Positions 14,854 to 21,857 of a DNA stretch of 26,737 nucleotides are shown piece by piece; position 1 is the stretch's first letter; every line of letters begins with the position of its first letter. The stretch spans positions 1-26,737 of the forward strand of contig CALLHZ010000104.1 in the NCBI GenBank assembly GCA_938009115.1, written 5' to 3'. This stretch comes from an uncultured Clostridia bacterium (GTDB taxonomy: Bacteria > Bacillota > Clostridia > Peptostreptococcales > Anaerovoracaceae). Under the pieces are notes generated by a model. That model saw only the letters and a list, made by a program, of their open reading frames with translations. It had not been told where the DNA came from and made no database searches. A program made the position numbers and the translations under genes.

Positions 14854-16047
14854 ATGAATGAAGAAATGGAACAAATGAACAAAGGAAAAAGCAAAGGAAA
14901 AAGCCAGCTGCTGGCGATCCTGCTGATCGTGCTTCTGGCTTTGGGAGCCGGGTTTGGCGGCGGTATCGCAGCCATGCGCTATATGACCGGCGGATTTGGT
15001 TTTAGCCCGGAAGGCAGTCTCATTTCCGGCGACACATCCCAGATCCAGATCAACGTCCAGGAAGATGTGACCATCGCCGAAGCCATCGCGCAAAAGGTGC
15101 TTCCTTCGGTGGTGGGGATCAGCACCGTCACCGAGCAGGAATCCGGATCCTTTTTCGGCTTCGGCAGCGGGTACAAATATGACGCGCAAAGCATCGGCAC
15201 CGGCGTCATTGTCCACGAGAGCGGTTATATCCTGACAAATTCTCATGTGGTCAACGACGGCGACACGAAATCTCTCACCGTGAGTCTGTACGACGGCAGC
15301 GATGTGGAGGGTACCGTTCTTTGGAGCGATGCGAACCTGGATCTTGCTGTCGTCAAAGTGGATGCATCAGGACTGACCGCTGCCGAAATGGGCGATTCCG
15401 ATGAGGTAAATATCGGCGCTTACGCCGCCGCCATCGGCAATCCTTTGGGATTGGATTTTGAAAGAAGCATGTCCCAGGGCATCATCAGCGGACTGAACCG
15501 GTCAATTGCCGTGGGCGGCAGCTCGGGCGCATCAGGCATGGAAGGCCTTATGCAGACCGATGCCACCATCAATTCGGGCAACAGCGGCGGGCCGCTGCTG
15601 AACAGCCGCGGACAGGTGATCGGCATCAACACGGCAAAGGCGGCCAGCGGAGAGGGCATGGGTTTTGCCATCCCCATCAATGTGGCCAAACCCATCGTTG
15701 AGCAGATCATGGAAAACGGGACGTTCAAACGCGCCTATATAGGAATCAGCGGCGTCGGCCTGGAAGAACAAAATTACTTTTCCTCCGATGAACTGATGTC
15801 CGAATTCGGAACGGAAGAGGGGATCTACGTAGCTTCCGTGCTGGACGGCGGAGGCGCGCAAGCGGCCGGTCTTCGGGAAGGAGACGTGATCCTTCGTTTT
15901 GAAGGCCAGGCCGTAGGGGCCATGAACCGCCTCAATACCCTGCTGGTGGCTTTCCGGCCCGGAGACAGCGTTGAGCTGACAGTCCTGCGGGGCGGGAGCG
16001 AGCAGACGTTCCAGGTTACACTGACTGACGGAAATACATCCCTGTAG
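14854..16047 (+). CDS. htrA: HtrA/DegP-type membrane-anchored serine protease
   Basis: A 397-residue protein with a short charged cytoplasmic head, one membrane anchor at about 19-41, a trypsin-like protease domain and a C-terminal PDZ domain (about 290-390, with GVGLEEQ and VLDGGGAQAAGLREGDVILRF). The catalytic triad is visible: His131 in LTNSHVV, Asp163 in NLDLAVV and Ser244 in SGNSGGPL. It works at the outer face of the membrane to degrade or refold damaged proteins. GGGGAGGGA lies before the ATG. In Firmicutes an htrA gene commonly ends the yyc cluster, as here. The rlmH start follows two bases after the stop. Confidence 0.93.
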   Translation: MNEEMEQMNKGKSKGKSQLLAILLIVLLALGAGFGGGIAAMRYMTGGFGFSPEGSLISGDTSQIQINVQEDVTIAEAIAQKVLPSVVGISTVTEQESGSFFGFGSGYKYDAQSIGTGVIVHESGYILTNSHVVNDGDTKSLTVSLYDGSDVEGTVLWSDANLDLAVVKVDASGLTAAEMGDSDEVNIGAYAAAIGNPLGLDFERSMSQGIISGLNRSIAVGGSSGASGMEGLMQTDATINSGNSGGPLLNSRGQVIGINTAKAASGEGMGFAIPINVAKPIVEQIMENGTFKRAYIGISGVGLEEQNYFSSDELMSEFGTEEGIYVASVLDGGGAQAAGLREGDVILRFEGQAVGAMNRLNTLLVAFRPGDSVELTVLRGGSEQTFQVTLTDGNTSL

Positions 16048-16049
16048 CC

Positions 16050-16535
16050 ATGAAAATCAGTGTACTCTGCGTAGGCTCTCTGAAAGAATCGTACTGGCGT
16101 GACGCCTTGGCCGAATATGCCAAGCGCCTTGACCGGTTTTGCAGCCTTGAGATCCAGGAGATCCCGGAAAAAAAACTGCCGGCCAACGCCGGCGCTGCGG
16201 AGGAGCAGCGGGTGATCGAGGATGAAAGCCGCCGTCTGGCCGAAAAGATCCCATTGTCGCCTCAAACGCAGGTGATCGCGCTGGATATACGGGGAAAAGC
16301 CCTTTCCTCCGAAGATCTGGCCGGCAGGATCGGCGATTGGACGTTGTCCGGCAAGAGCGAGCTGGTCTTTTTGATCGGCGGCTCCCTGGGTCTGTCCCGG
16401 GAGCTGCTGGGAAAAGCCGACTTCCGGTTGTCCTTTTCTCCCATGACCTTTCCCCATCAATTGATGCGGGTGCTTCTCCTGGAGCAGGTTTACCGGGCAT
16501 TCAAGATCCGCCACAACCAACCTTATCATAAATAA
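16050..16535 (+). CDS. rlmH: 23S rRNA pseudouridine-1915 N3-methyltransferase RlmH
   Basis: A 161-residue SPOUT-class methyltransferase. MKISVLCVGSLKESYWRDALAEYAKRL is the family N-terminus. The SAM-binding knot is seen as VFLIGGSLGLS (107-116) and HQLMRVLLLEQVYRAFKI (136-153), and the expected C-terminal Tyr-His pair is present (NQPYHK). It methylates pseudouridine 1915 in helix 69 of 23S rRNA on assembled ribosomes. Only two bases separate it from htrA, without its own clear ribosome-binding site, so translation is likely coupled. It is the last gene of the cluster and is followed directly by a terminator. Confidence 0.95.
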   Translation: MKISVLCVGSLKESYWRDALAEYAKRLDRFCSLEIQEIPEKKLPANAGAAEEQRVIEDESRRLAEKIPLSPQTQVIALDIRGKALSSEDLAGRIGDWTLSGKSELVFLIGGSLGLSRELLGKADFRLSFSPMTFPHQLMRVLLLEQVYRAFKIRHNQPYHK

Positions 16536-16559
16536 AAAAGAGGCCGCGGCCTCTTTTTT
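16534..16559. terminator. Symmetric bidirectional intrinsic terminator
   Basis: The perfect palindrome GAGGCCGCGGCCTC (16540-16553) is flanked by six A and six T. It therefore works as an intrinsic terminator on both strands. Its flanks overlap the rlmH stop codon on the plus strand and the stop codon of the convergent ArsR-type gene on the minus strand. Confidence 0.92.
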
Positions 16560-16875
16560 ATTGCAGCTTTCTGACGGCATCCAGATATTTGCCCAGCATG
16601 CCTATGTTCACGTAGTAGTATGAAAAATTGTCTTTCTTTTGGACCTGGACCAATCCCGAAAAAATCAGTTTTTTAAGGTGCTGGGATATCGTGGCTTGGG
16701 AATATTCGAAAGCGGCGACGATATCCTTGTTGCAGACTGCCTGGCGGCTTCGGTTGGCGTTGTAGATGTAGCGAAAGATCCGGACGCGGGCCGGGTGCGC
16801 AAAGGCATCGGAGGCTTTGGCGATGAGCAGCACCTCTTCTTCGGGCCACTGGTCGGATTCTTTTCTGATGCGCAT
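16558..16875 (-). CDS. ArsR-type winged-helix transcriptional regulator
   Basis: A 105-residue helix-turn-helix protein. AFAHPARVRIFRYIY is the usual N-terminal ArsR signature (elsewhere LADPTRLRIL). The recognition helix region is NKDIVAAFEYSQATISQHLKKLIFSGLV (about 49-76), followed by a wing (VQKKDNFSYYYVN). The typical metal-binding ELCVCDL motif is absent; a lone Cys48 stands at that point, so metal sensing is not obvious. It is divergent from the sigma-54 activator gene and shares a 152-base region with it, so it may control itself, the activator or the ornithine operon. TATAAT on the minus strand at 16922-16917 is a plausible -10 box for it. Confidence 0.82.
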   Translation of the reverse strand: MRIRKESDQWPEEEVLLIAKASDAFAHPARVRIFRYIYNANRSRQAVCNKDIVAAFEYSQATISQHLKKLIFSGLVQVQKKDNFSYYYVNIGMLGKYLDAVRKLQ

Positions 16876-16916
16876 GGAAGTTTCATCCTCGTTTCATAAA
16901 TAATTGTGCAAGGGAA

Positions 16917-16922
16917 ATTATA
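16917..16922 (-). promoter_or_regulatory. Possible -10 box of the ArsR-type gene
   Basis: TATAAT on the minus strand lies 42 bases before the ATG at 16875. No convincing -35 box was found. The region 16876-17027 otherwise shows only AT-rich sequence. Confidence 0.35.
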
Positions 16923-17027
16923 ACGGAAATCCGACAAAAAAGATAGTCTTACCCACGCAGATAGGGTATGCTTATCAAGACAAATGTTTTGCATCAACTG
17001 CCCAAAATTTTGCAGGGAACAGAGATC

Positions 17028-18413
17028 ATGAAAAGCAGAGATTATCAAATGGTGCTGCAGGTCATTTTGCAGCAGCTGGACGAAGGCGTCCACGTGGTGG
17101 ATCCCGAAGGAAACAGCGTCATTTACAACAAAGCCATGGCGCAGCTGGAGAAAATGGACCGGAAAGACGTGCTTCGCAAGCCCTTTGCAGAGGTGTTCCG
17201 GAACATGAAAGCCGAGAACAGCACCTTGCTCCAGGCTTTGGAATACGGAAAAAGCACCTGGCGCCAGGAGCAGACCTATCTGAATAAGGACGGACGGGAG
17301 ATCACGACGGTCAATACCACGGTGCCGGTCCTGGACGGAGAACGGGTTTTGGCTGCCGTGGAGATCGCCAAGAATATTACAGATATCCAGCGGATGAGCG
17401 ATACGATCCTGGAGCTGCGAAAAGAAATCGACGATCCCAGAAGATCGAAGCAAAAGAGGATCCAGAAGTATAACTTTTCCAATTTGCTGGGCCAGAACCG
17501 GGATTTTCTTGAAACGTTGTCCCTGGCCCGAAAGGCTGCCCGCAGCCCTGCTTCCTGCATCATATACGGTGAAACAGGAACAGGCAAGGAACTGATTGCC
17601 CAAAGCATTCATTTTGACAGTGACCGAAAAGACAAGCCCTTCCTTGCCCAGAACTGCGCAGCCGTGCCGGCCAGCCTTTTAGAGGGTATCCTTTTCGGCA
17701 CGGCCAAGGGTGGCTTCACGGGCGCCGTAGACCGGGCAGGCCTCTTTGAGCAAGCGGACGAAGGAACGCTGCTGCTGGATGAGATCAATTCCATGCCTCT
17801 GGAGCTTCAGGGAAAGCTCCTTCGCGTGCTGCAGGAAAATTATATTCGCCGGGTGGGCGGAACACGGGACATTCCCCTGGACGTGCGGATCATTGCCACC
17901 ATTAACGAACCGGCGGAGGAGCTTTTGGCTTCGGGACGTCTCCGGAAAGATCTGTATTACCGGATCGCCGTGATACAGCTTCACATCCCGCCCTTGCGCA
18001 ACCGGCGGGATGACATCATCCTCCTGGCCGAAAAGTTTGCGGAAAAATACAACAAAAAATACGGCAAGCAGGTGTGGATGCTTTCTCAGGGAGCCGAAGA
18101 AAAGCTTCTTTCTTACGATTATCCCGGCAATGTACGGGAGCTGGAGAATATCATCATGTCCGCCATGTCCATGATGGATCCCGAAGAGCACGTGCTTCAG
18201 GATGAGGATCTGATCATCAACCGGAGAAAAGCGCTTCCGGCTCAGGACGTCTTCACGCTGGGCGCCGGGGGTCTTGAAGAATACCTGGACCGGATCGAAC
18301 GGGAAATGATCGAAAACGCTCTGGTCACCAGCGGCGGCAATATTTCCAGGGCAGCCGACAGCCTCAGGATCAAGCGGCAGACCTTGCAGCATAAAATCAA
18401 GAAATATCGTTAA
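17028..18413 (+). CDS. Sigma-54-dependent transcriptional activator (PAS, AAA+, Fis-type HTH), RocR-like
   Basis: A 461-residue enhancer-binding protein. A PAS domain lies at about 5-118 (LDEGVHVVDPEGNSVIYNKAM), followed by a short helical linker. The AAA+ domain at about 150-375 has Walker A GETGTGKE (181-188), Walker B GTLLLDEI and the sigma-54 loop GGFTGA (228-233, usually GAFTGA). A Fis-type helix-turn-helix ends the protein (GGNISRAADSLRIKRQTLQHKIKKY). The overall look matches RocR-type activators of arginine and ornithine use. No receiver domain is present, so it likely senses a ligand through PAS. The ATG at 17028 has AGGGA upstream; an alternative ATG at 16968 would add 20 residues. 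Directly downstream lie paired palindromes and a -24/-12 promoter before the ornithine operon, its evident target. Confidence 0.9.
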   Translation: MKSRDYQMVLQVILQQLDEGVHVVDPEGNSVIYNKAMAQLEKMDRKDVLRKPFAEVFRNMKAENSTLLQALEYGKSTWRQEQTYLNKDGREITTVNTTVPVLDGERVLAAVEIAKNITDIQRMSDTILELRKEIDDPRRSKQKRIQKYNFSNLLGQNRDFLETLSLARKAARSPASCIIYGETGTGKELIAQSIHFDSDRKDKPFLAQNCAAVPASLLEGILFGTAKGGFTGAVDRAGLFEQADEGTLLLDEINSMPLELQGKLLRVLQENYIRRVGGTRDIPLDVRIIATINEPAEELLASGRLRKDLYYRIAVIQLHIPPLRNRRDDIILLAEKFAEKYNKKYGKQVWMLSQGAEEKLLSYDYPGNVRELENIIMSAMSMMDPEEHVLQDEDLIINRRKALPAQDVFTLGAGGLEEYLDRIEREMIENALVTSGGNISRAADSLRIKRQTLQHKIKKYR

Positions 18414-18415
18414 AC

Positions 18416-18450
18416 GCAAAAAAATTTGCATTTAACGCAAAATATTTTGC
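18416..18450 (+). promoter_or_regulatory. Probable enhancer (UAS) with two GCAAA/TTTGC palindromes
   Basis: GCAAAAAAATTTGC (18416-18429) and GCAAAATATTTTGC (18437-18450) are 14-base inverted repeats with centres 21 bases apart, two helical turns. Both are preceded by an AAC. They lie 65-100 bases upstream of the -24 element, as expected for binding of two activator dimers on one face of the DNA. Confidence 0.72.
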
Positions 18451-18514
18451 TTAAATACCGGATACAAACCGCTATATCTGCCTGCTTCTGGCTCCTGAAG
18501 GCACAAAATGCATT

Positions 18515-18530
18515 TGGCACGCTTCTTGCT
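18515..18530 (+). promoter_or_regulatory. Sigma-54 (-24/-12) promoter of the ornithine operon
   Basis: TGGCACG, four bases, then TTGCT: a full match to the sigma-54 consensus with the invariant GG and GC ten bases apart. The transcript should start near 18541, leaving a leader of about 65 bases before ord. Confidence 0.92.
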
Positions 18531-18607
18531 ATATATAATTGCATGAGTTGTTATTGATGGAAGTCATGAATAGTCACTGAGCTTCTAGTATGAAACGGAG
18601 GAATATC

Positions 18608-19669
18608 ATGGAAAACGTAAAAGTCATTATCTGGGGTCTGGGCGCTATGGGCGGCGGAATGGCCGACATGCTCCTGAAGAAAAAGGGCGTTGACATCGTT
18701 GGCGTCGCCGGCAGAGGCGCCAAAGTAGGCAAATCGATGTATGATTATATCAAAACTCCCAAAGGAGACAGACCCGACGTCATTATCGGAACACCGGAAG
18801 ACGTTATTAAAAGGGGCGCAGCCGACGTCGTGCTGACCTGCACAGACTCCTTTACCCGTACAGCCTTCGACCGTCTCAAGTTCGTTCTGGAGCAAGGGAT
18901 CAACGTCGTTTCTTCCGCAGAAGAAATGTCCTATCCGCAGGCGCAGGAACCCGAACTGGCCAAGCAGCTGGATGAAATCGCAAAAGCCAACGGCGTATCC
19001 ATCCTGGGCACCGGCGTCAATCCCGGACATATCATGGACCTGCTGGTCGTTCTGTGGACCGGTATCTGCGAAGAAGTCGAAGAGATCACCGCAAGAAGAG
19101 TCAACAGTCTTTCGCCCTTCGGCCCGGCCGTTATGGTCGAGCAGGGCATCGGCATCACAAAGGAAGAATTTATTGAAGGCGTCAAGACCGGACATCTCTC
19201 CGGACATGTAGGATTCCACGAATCCATTCAGATGATCGCCGACGCCATCGGCTGGAAAGTCGACAAAGTCGAGACCACCATGGATCCCATCATGACCGAT
19301 GTGGACAGAAAGTCCGAATACGGCTTCGCCAAAGCCGGCAACGTAGCAGGCGTAGCTATGAAGGGCGAAGGCTTTGTCAACGGCGGCAAGAACCTGATCC
19401 ACATGGATCATCCTCAGCAGATCGAGCCTGAGCAGGTAGGCGTCAACACCGGCGACTATGTGATCATCAAGGGAACCCCCAATGTCAACATGGTCAACTC
19501 TCCGGAGACTCCGGGAGGCATCGGCACCATCGCCATGTGCGTCAACATGATCCCCCACGTGATCAACGCAAGACCCGGCCTCCACACCATGATCGATCTT
19601 CCCGTGCCTCGCGCCATCATGGGAGACATGAGAGACCAGATCTGCCCGGAATGCAAGATCGTAAAATAA
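18608..19669 (+). CDS. ord: 2,4-diaminopentanoate dehydrogenase
   Basis: A 353-residue NAD(P)-dependent enzyme of the dihydrodipicolinate-reductase-like group. VIIWGLGAMGGGMADMLL (residues 6-23) is the dinucleotide-binding loop, and the middle contains GTGVNPGHIMDLL, a well-conserved stretch of the Ord/DapB-like family. It oxidatively deaminates 2,4-diaminopentanoate to 2-amino-4-oxopentanoate in ornithine fermentation. Assignment rests on this look plus the position right before ortA and ortB. The ATG at 18608 follows CGGAGGAA; the in-frame ATG at 18590 lacks a ribosome-binding site. It is the first gene after the sigma-54 promoter. The C-terminus has a CPEC pair (ICPECKIVK). Confidence 0.93.
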   Translation: MENVKVIIWGLGAMGGGMADMLLKKKGVDIVGVAGRGAKVGKSMYDYIKTPKGDRPDVIIGTPEDVIKRGAADVVLTCTDSFTRTAFDRLKFVLEQGINVVSSAEEMSYPQAQEPELAKQLDEIAKANGVSILGTGVNPGHIMDLLVVLWTGICEEVEEITARRVNSLSPFGPAVMVEQGIGITKEEFIEGVKTGHLSGHVGFHESIQMIADAIGWKVDKVETTMDPIMTDVDRKSEYGFAKAGNVAGVAMKGEGFVNGGKNLIHMDHPQQIEPEQVGVNTGDYVIIKGTPNVNMVNSPETPGGIGTIAMCVNMIPHVINARPGLHTMIDLPVPRAIMGDMRDQICPECKIVK

Positions 19670-19689
19670 ATATCCAGGAAAAGGCAGCA

Positions 19690-19713
19690 GGGGGACGGTG
19701 TATATCGTCCCCC
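19690..19713 (+). repeat. Intercistronic hairpin between ord and ortA
   Basis: GGGGGACG at 19690-19697 pairs with CGTCCCCC at 19706-19713 across an 8-base loop. There is no T-tract, so it is not a standard terminator. It sits 14 bases before the AGGAGG of ortA. Confidence 0.75.
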
Positions 19714-19739
19714 GCGCAACAACTACAGGAGGAAATCTG

Positions 19740-20039
19740 ATGATTAAAAAAGGCGAATGGGTACGGATCCACAATATCGTGCTCGAACCTTCGGGAAGAG
19801 CGCCGAAAGTGCCCGACGACACCAGTAAGGTGCCCCTGGAGATGTGGACCAAGGGGTTTCTGACGGAGGATGCTGAAATCGGCGACCAGGTCTCCGTAGA
19901 AACAGCCGTTGGCCGGATCGCCACCGGGAAACTGGTAGAAGTCAATCCTTACTATACCCACAGCTACGGAAAATTCGTGCCGGAGCTGGTCAAGATCGAC
20001 AAACAGCTCAGAGGGATCATGTACGGAGGTGACAAGTAA
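19740..20039 (+). CDS. ortA: 2-amino-4-oxopentanoate thiolase, alpha subunit
   Basis: A 99-residue small subunit of the thiolase that splits 2-amino-4-oxopentanoate with CoA into alanine and acetyl-CoA. The sequence MIKKGEWVRIHNIVLEPSGRAPKVPDDT and the later GQA-free beta-rich stretch with NPYYTHSYGKFVPEL fit OrtA as I know it. Size and position directly before ortB agree. AGGAGG lies 7 bases before the ATG at 19740; an in-frame ATG at 19698 falls within the upstream hairpin and is not used. The stop overlaps the ortB start (TAATG), so the subunits are translationally coupled. Confidence 0.92.
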   Translation: MIKKGEWVRIHNIVLEPSGRAPKVPDDTSKVPLEMWTKGFLTEDAEIGDQVSVETAVGRIATGKLVEVNPYYTHSYGKFVPELVKIDKQLRGIMYGGDK

Positions 20040-21439
20040 TGGCATTGGCAAAAGACTATGCTTCCGTCATGGGAAGATCCAACGAGATCATGAAAACAGC
20101 CCTGGGTCTGGACTATCAGGACTTTGAATCCGGTTCGGTCCGTTTTGATTATGAGAGCCTGATGAAATCTACGGGATATACCCTGGACGAGGTGAACCGC
20201 ATCCAGAGCCTTACCGGCGTGGGCAACACGCCGTTGCTGGAGCTGCGCAACATTTCCGCCCTTTCCAGAAAATACGCAAAACCCGGCTTTGGCGCACGCA
20301 TTTTCGCCAAAGACGAAGCTTCCAATCCCTCGGGCAGCTTCAAGGCCAGAAGAGCGGCCTGCGCTGTAGCCCATGCCAAAAAGCTGGGCTACAAAGGCGT
20401 GATCGCCGCCACGTCGGGGAACTACGGAGCCGCCGTGGCCTCTCAGGCCGCCATGCAGGGTCTGCGCTGCATCATCGTGCAGGAGTGCTATGATTCCAGA
20501 GGCGTCGGCCAGCCCGAAATCGTAGAAAAAGCCAGGGCTTGCGAAGCCTATGGCGCCGAAGTGGTCCAACTGACCGTGGGGCCGGAGCTGTTTTACAGTT
20601 TCCTGTCGCTGCTGGAGGATTCGGGCTATTTTAATGCCTCCCTTTATTCACCTTTCGGCATTGCCGGGGTTGAAACGCTGGGATATGAGATCGCCATGCA
20701 GTGCAGAGAAAAGCTTGGCAAAGATCCTGAAGTCGTTGTCTGCACCAACGCCGGCGGCGGCATGATCACCGGAACGGCCAGAGGACTTCTGAAGGCCGGC
20801 GCCACGAACACCCAGTTCGTCGGCGCGTCCATCGATCTGACCGGACTGCACATGGCTTCGGACAAGCAGTTCAACCGCAAATCCTGCACCACAGGCCACA
20901 CGGGCTTCGGTGTTCCCTATGCTACGGATCCCGATCACTCCGATGTGCCAAGAAGCGCTGCAAGGCCGCTGCGCTATATGGATCGCTATCTCTATGTGAC
21001 CCAAGGCGAAGTCTTTTACATCACCGAAGCTCTTGCAAACCTGGAGGGCATTGAAAGAGGCCCTGCGGGCAACACGGCGCTGGCGGCAGCTTTCTCTCTG
21101 GCGCAGGAGCTTCCCGAGGACGCGGTCATCGTCATCAGTGAAACCGAATACACCGGCGCGGGAAAGCACATCCAGCCTCAGCTGGATTTCGCCAGAGACA
21201 ACGGCATCGAAATATTCTTTGGCGATCCCTCTCAGGACAAGCCCGGAGAGAACATCGTGCTGCCCAAAGATCCCGGCGTGATCCGCTACAAAGAAGCGGA
21301 TCTGGACCGCATGCGCGCCTCTCTGATCCGGAAAGCCGTGGCCAGCCGGAATACCGATCCCACAGCGGAAGACATTGCATTTTTAGCAGAAGAAACAAAG
21401 ACGGACGAAGCTTTCGTCCGGTCTGTGCTGGAACAATAA
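20039..21439 (+). CDS. ortB: 2-amino-4-oxopentanoate thiolase, beta subunit (PLP-dependent)
   Basis: A 466-residue PLP enzyme of fold type II, like threonine synthase. The PLP lysine is Lys102 in NPSGSFKARRA. TSGNYGAAVASQAAMQG (126-142) is the substrate/PLP loop and TNAGGGMITGTARG is the glycine-rich phosphate-binding loop. With OrtA it forms the unusual PLP-dependent thiolase that yields alanine plus acetyl-CoA, the energy-conserving end of oxidative ornithine fermentation. The start ATG shares one base with the ortA stop. A GC-rich hairpin follows the stop, before oraS. Confidence 0.94.
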   Translation: MALAKDYASVMGRSNEIMKTALGLDYQDFESGSVRFDYESLMKSTGYTLDEVNRIQSLTGVGNTPLLELRNISALSRKYAKPGFGARIFAKDEASNPSGSFKARRAACAVAHAKKLGYKGVIAATSGNYGAAVASQAAMQGLRCIIVQECYDSRGVGQPEIVEKARACEAYGAEVVQLTVGPELFYSFLSLLEDSGYFNASLYSPFGIAGVETLGYEIAMQCREKLGKDPEVVVCTNAGGGMITGTARGLLKAGATNTQFVGASIDLTGLHMASDKQFNRKSCTTGHTGFGVPYATDPDHSDVPRSAARPLRYMDRYLYVTQGEVFYITEALANLEGIERGPAGNTALAAAFSLAQELPEDAVIVISETEYTGAGKHIQPQLDFARDNGIEIFFGDPSQDKPGENIVLPKDPGVIRYKEADLDRMRASLIRKAVASRNTDPTAEDIAFLAEETKTDEAFVRSVLEQ

Positions 21440-21444
21440 AAATC

Positions 21445-21466
21445 CGGGCGGGGACATCCCCGCCCG
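21445..21466 (+). repeat. Intercistronic hairpin between ortB and oraS
   Basis: CGGGCGGGG (21445-21453) pairs perfectly with CCCCGCCCG (21458-21466) across ACAT. The stem is very GC-rich and has only CATTT after it. It begins 5 bases after the ortB stop. Confidence 0.78.
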
Positions 21467-21493
21467 CCATTTCCACCAACGAAGGAGAAAAAG

Positions 21494-21856
21494 ATGAAAA
21501 GAGCGGATGATTTTCAGGAGAGAAGAAAACATCTGGCCGGGATGACAGACCAGGAGCTGTATGATCATTTCTGGGCTGTAACAAGCCAGGTCGTGGACCC
21601 TCTGATCGAATTGGGAAAGAAGAACACCACCCCCTCCATTGAAAGAGCCGTCCTGATGCGTATGGGCATTTCTTCCCAGAAGACCCAGGCCATCGTCGAG
21701 GGCTGCATGGACAAAGGACTGATGGGCAAAGGCGCAGGCCACTGCGTCTATAAACTGTCCAAGGCCAGAAGCATCAGTCTTCCCGAAGCCGGAGATCTCC
21801 TGGCTGCAGGCAAAGGCTGGGACGAAGTGGCCGCAGCGTTCAAAGGAGGCAAATAA
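21494..21856 (+). CDS. oraS: D-ornithine 4,5-aminomutase, small subunit
   Basis: A 120-residue subunit matching OraS in size, order and look (MKRADDFQERRKHLAGMTDQELYDHFW, RMGISSQKTQAIVEGCMDKGLMGKGAGHCVYKL). With OraE it forms the adenosylcobalamin- and PLP-dependent mutase that moves the terminal amino group of D-ornithine from C5 to C4, giving 2,4-diaminopentanoate. GAAGGAGA precedes the ATG. The stop is one base from the oraE start, so the subunits are made together. Confidence 0.93.
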   Translation: MKRADDFQERRKHLAGMTDQELYDHFWAVTSQVVDPLIELGKKNTTPSIERAVLMRMGISSQKTQAIVEGCMDKGLMGKGAGHCVYKLSKARSISLPEAGDLLAAGKGWDEVAAAFKGGK

Positions 21857-21857
21857 C

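Noticed and set aside
18416..18450. The two AT-rich palindromes as a terminator of the activator gene
   Set aside because: The stems are short and AT-rich, without a clear following T-tract, and their equal form and 21-base phasing suit protein binding better. A minor role in termination cannot be excluded.
18506..18515. AAATGCATTT palindrome as a third activator site
   Set aside because: It lacks the GCAAA/TTTGC arms of the two upstream repeats, is not in phase with them and runs into the -24 element; probably chance.
18514..18539. A sigma-A promoter (TTGGCA and TATAAT) in front of ord
   Set aside because: The spacing is only 14 bases, while the same bases form a perfect -24/-12 element next to a sigma-54 activator gene.
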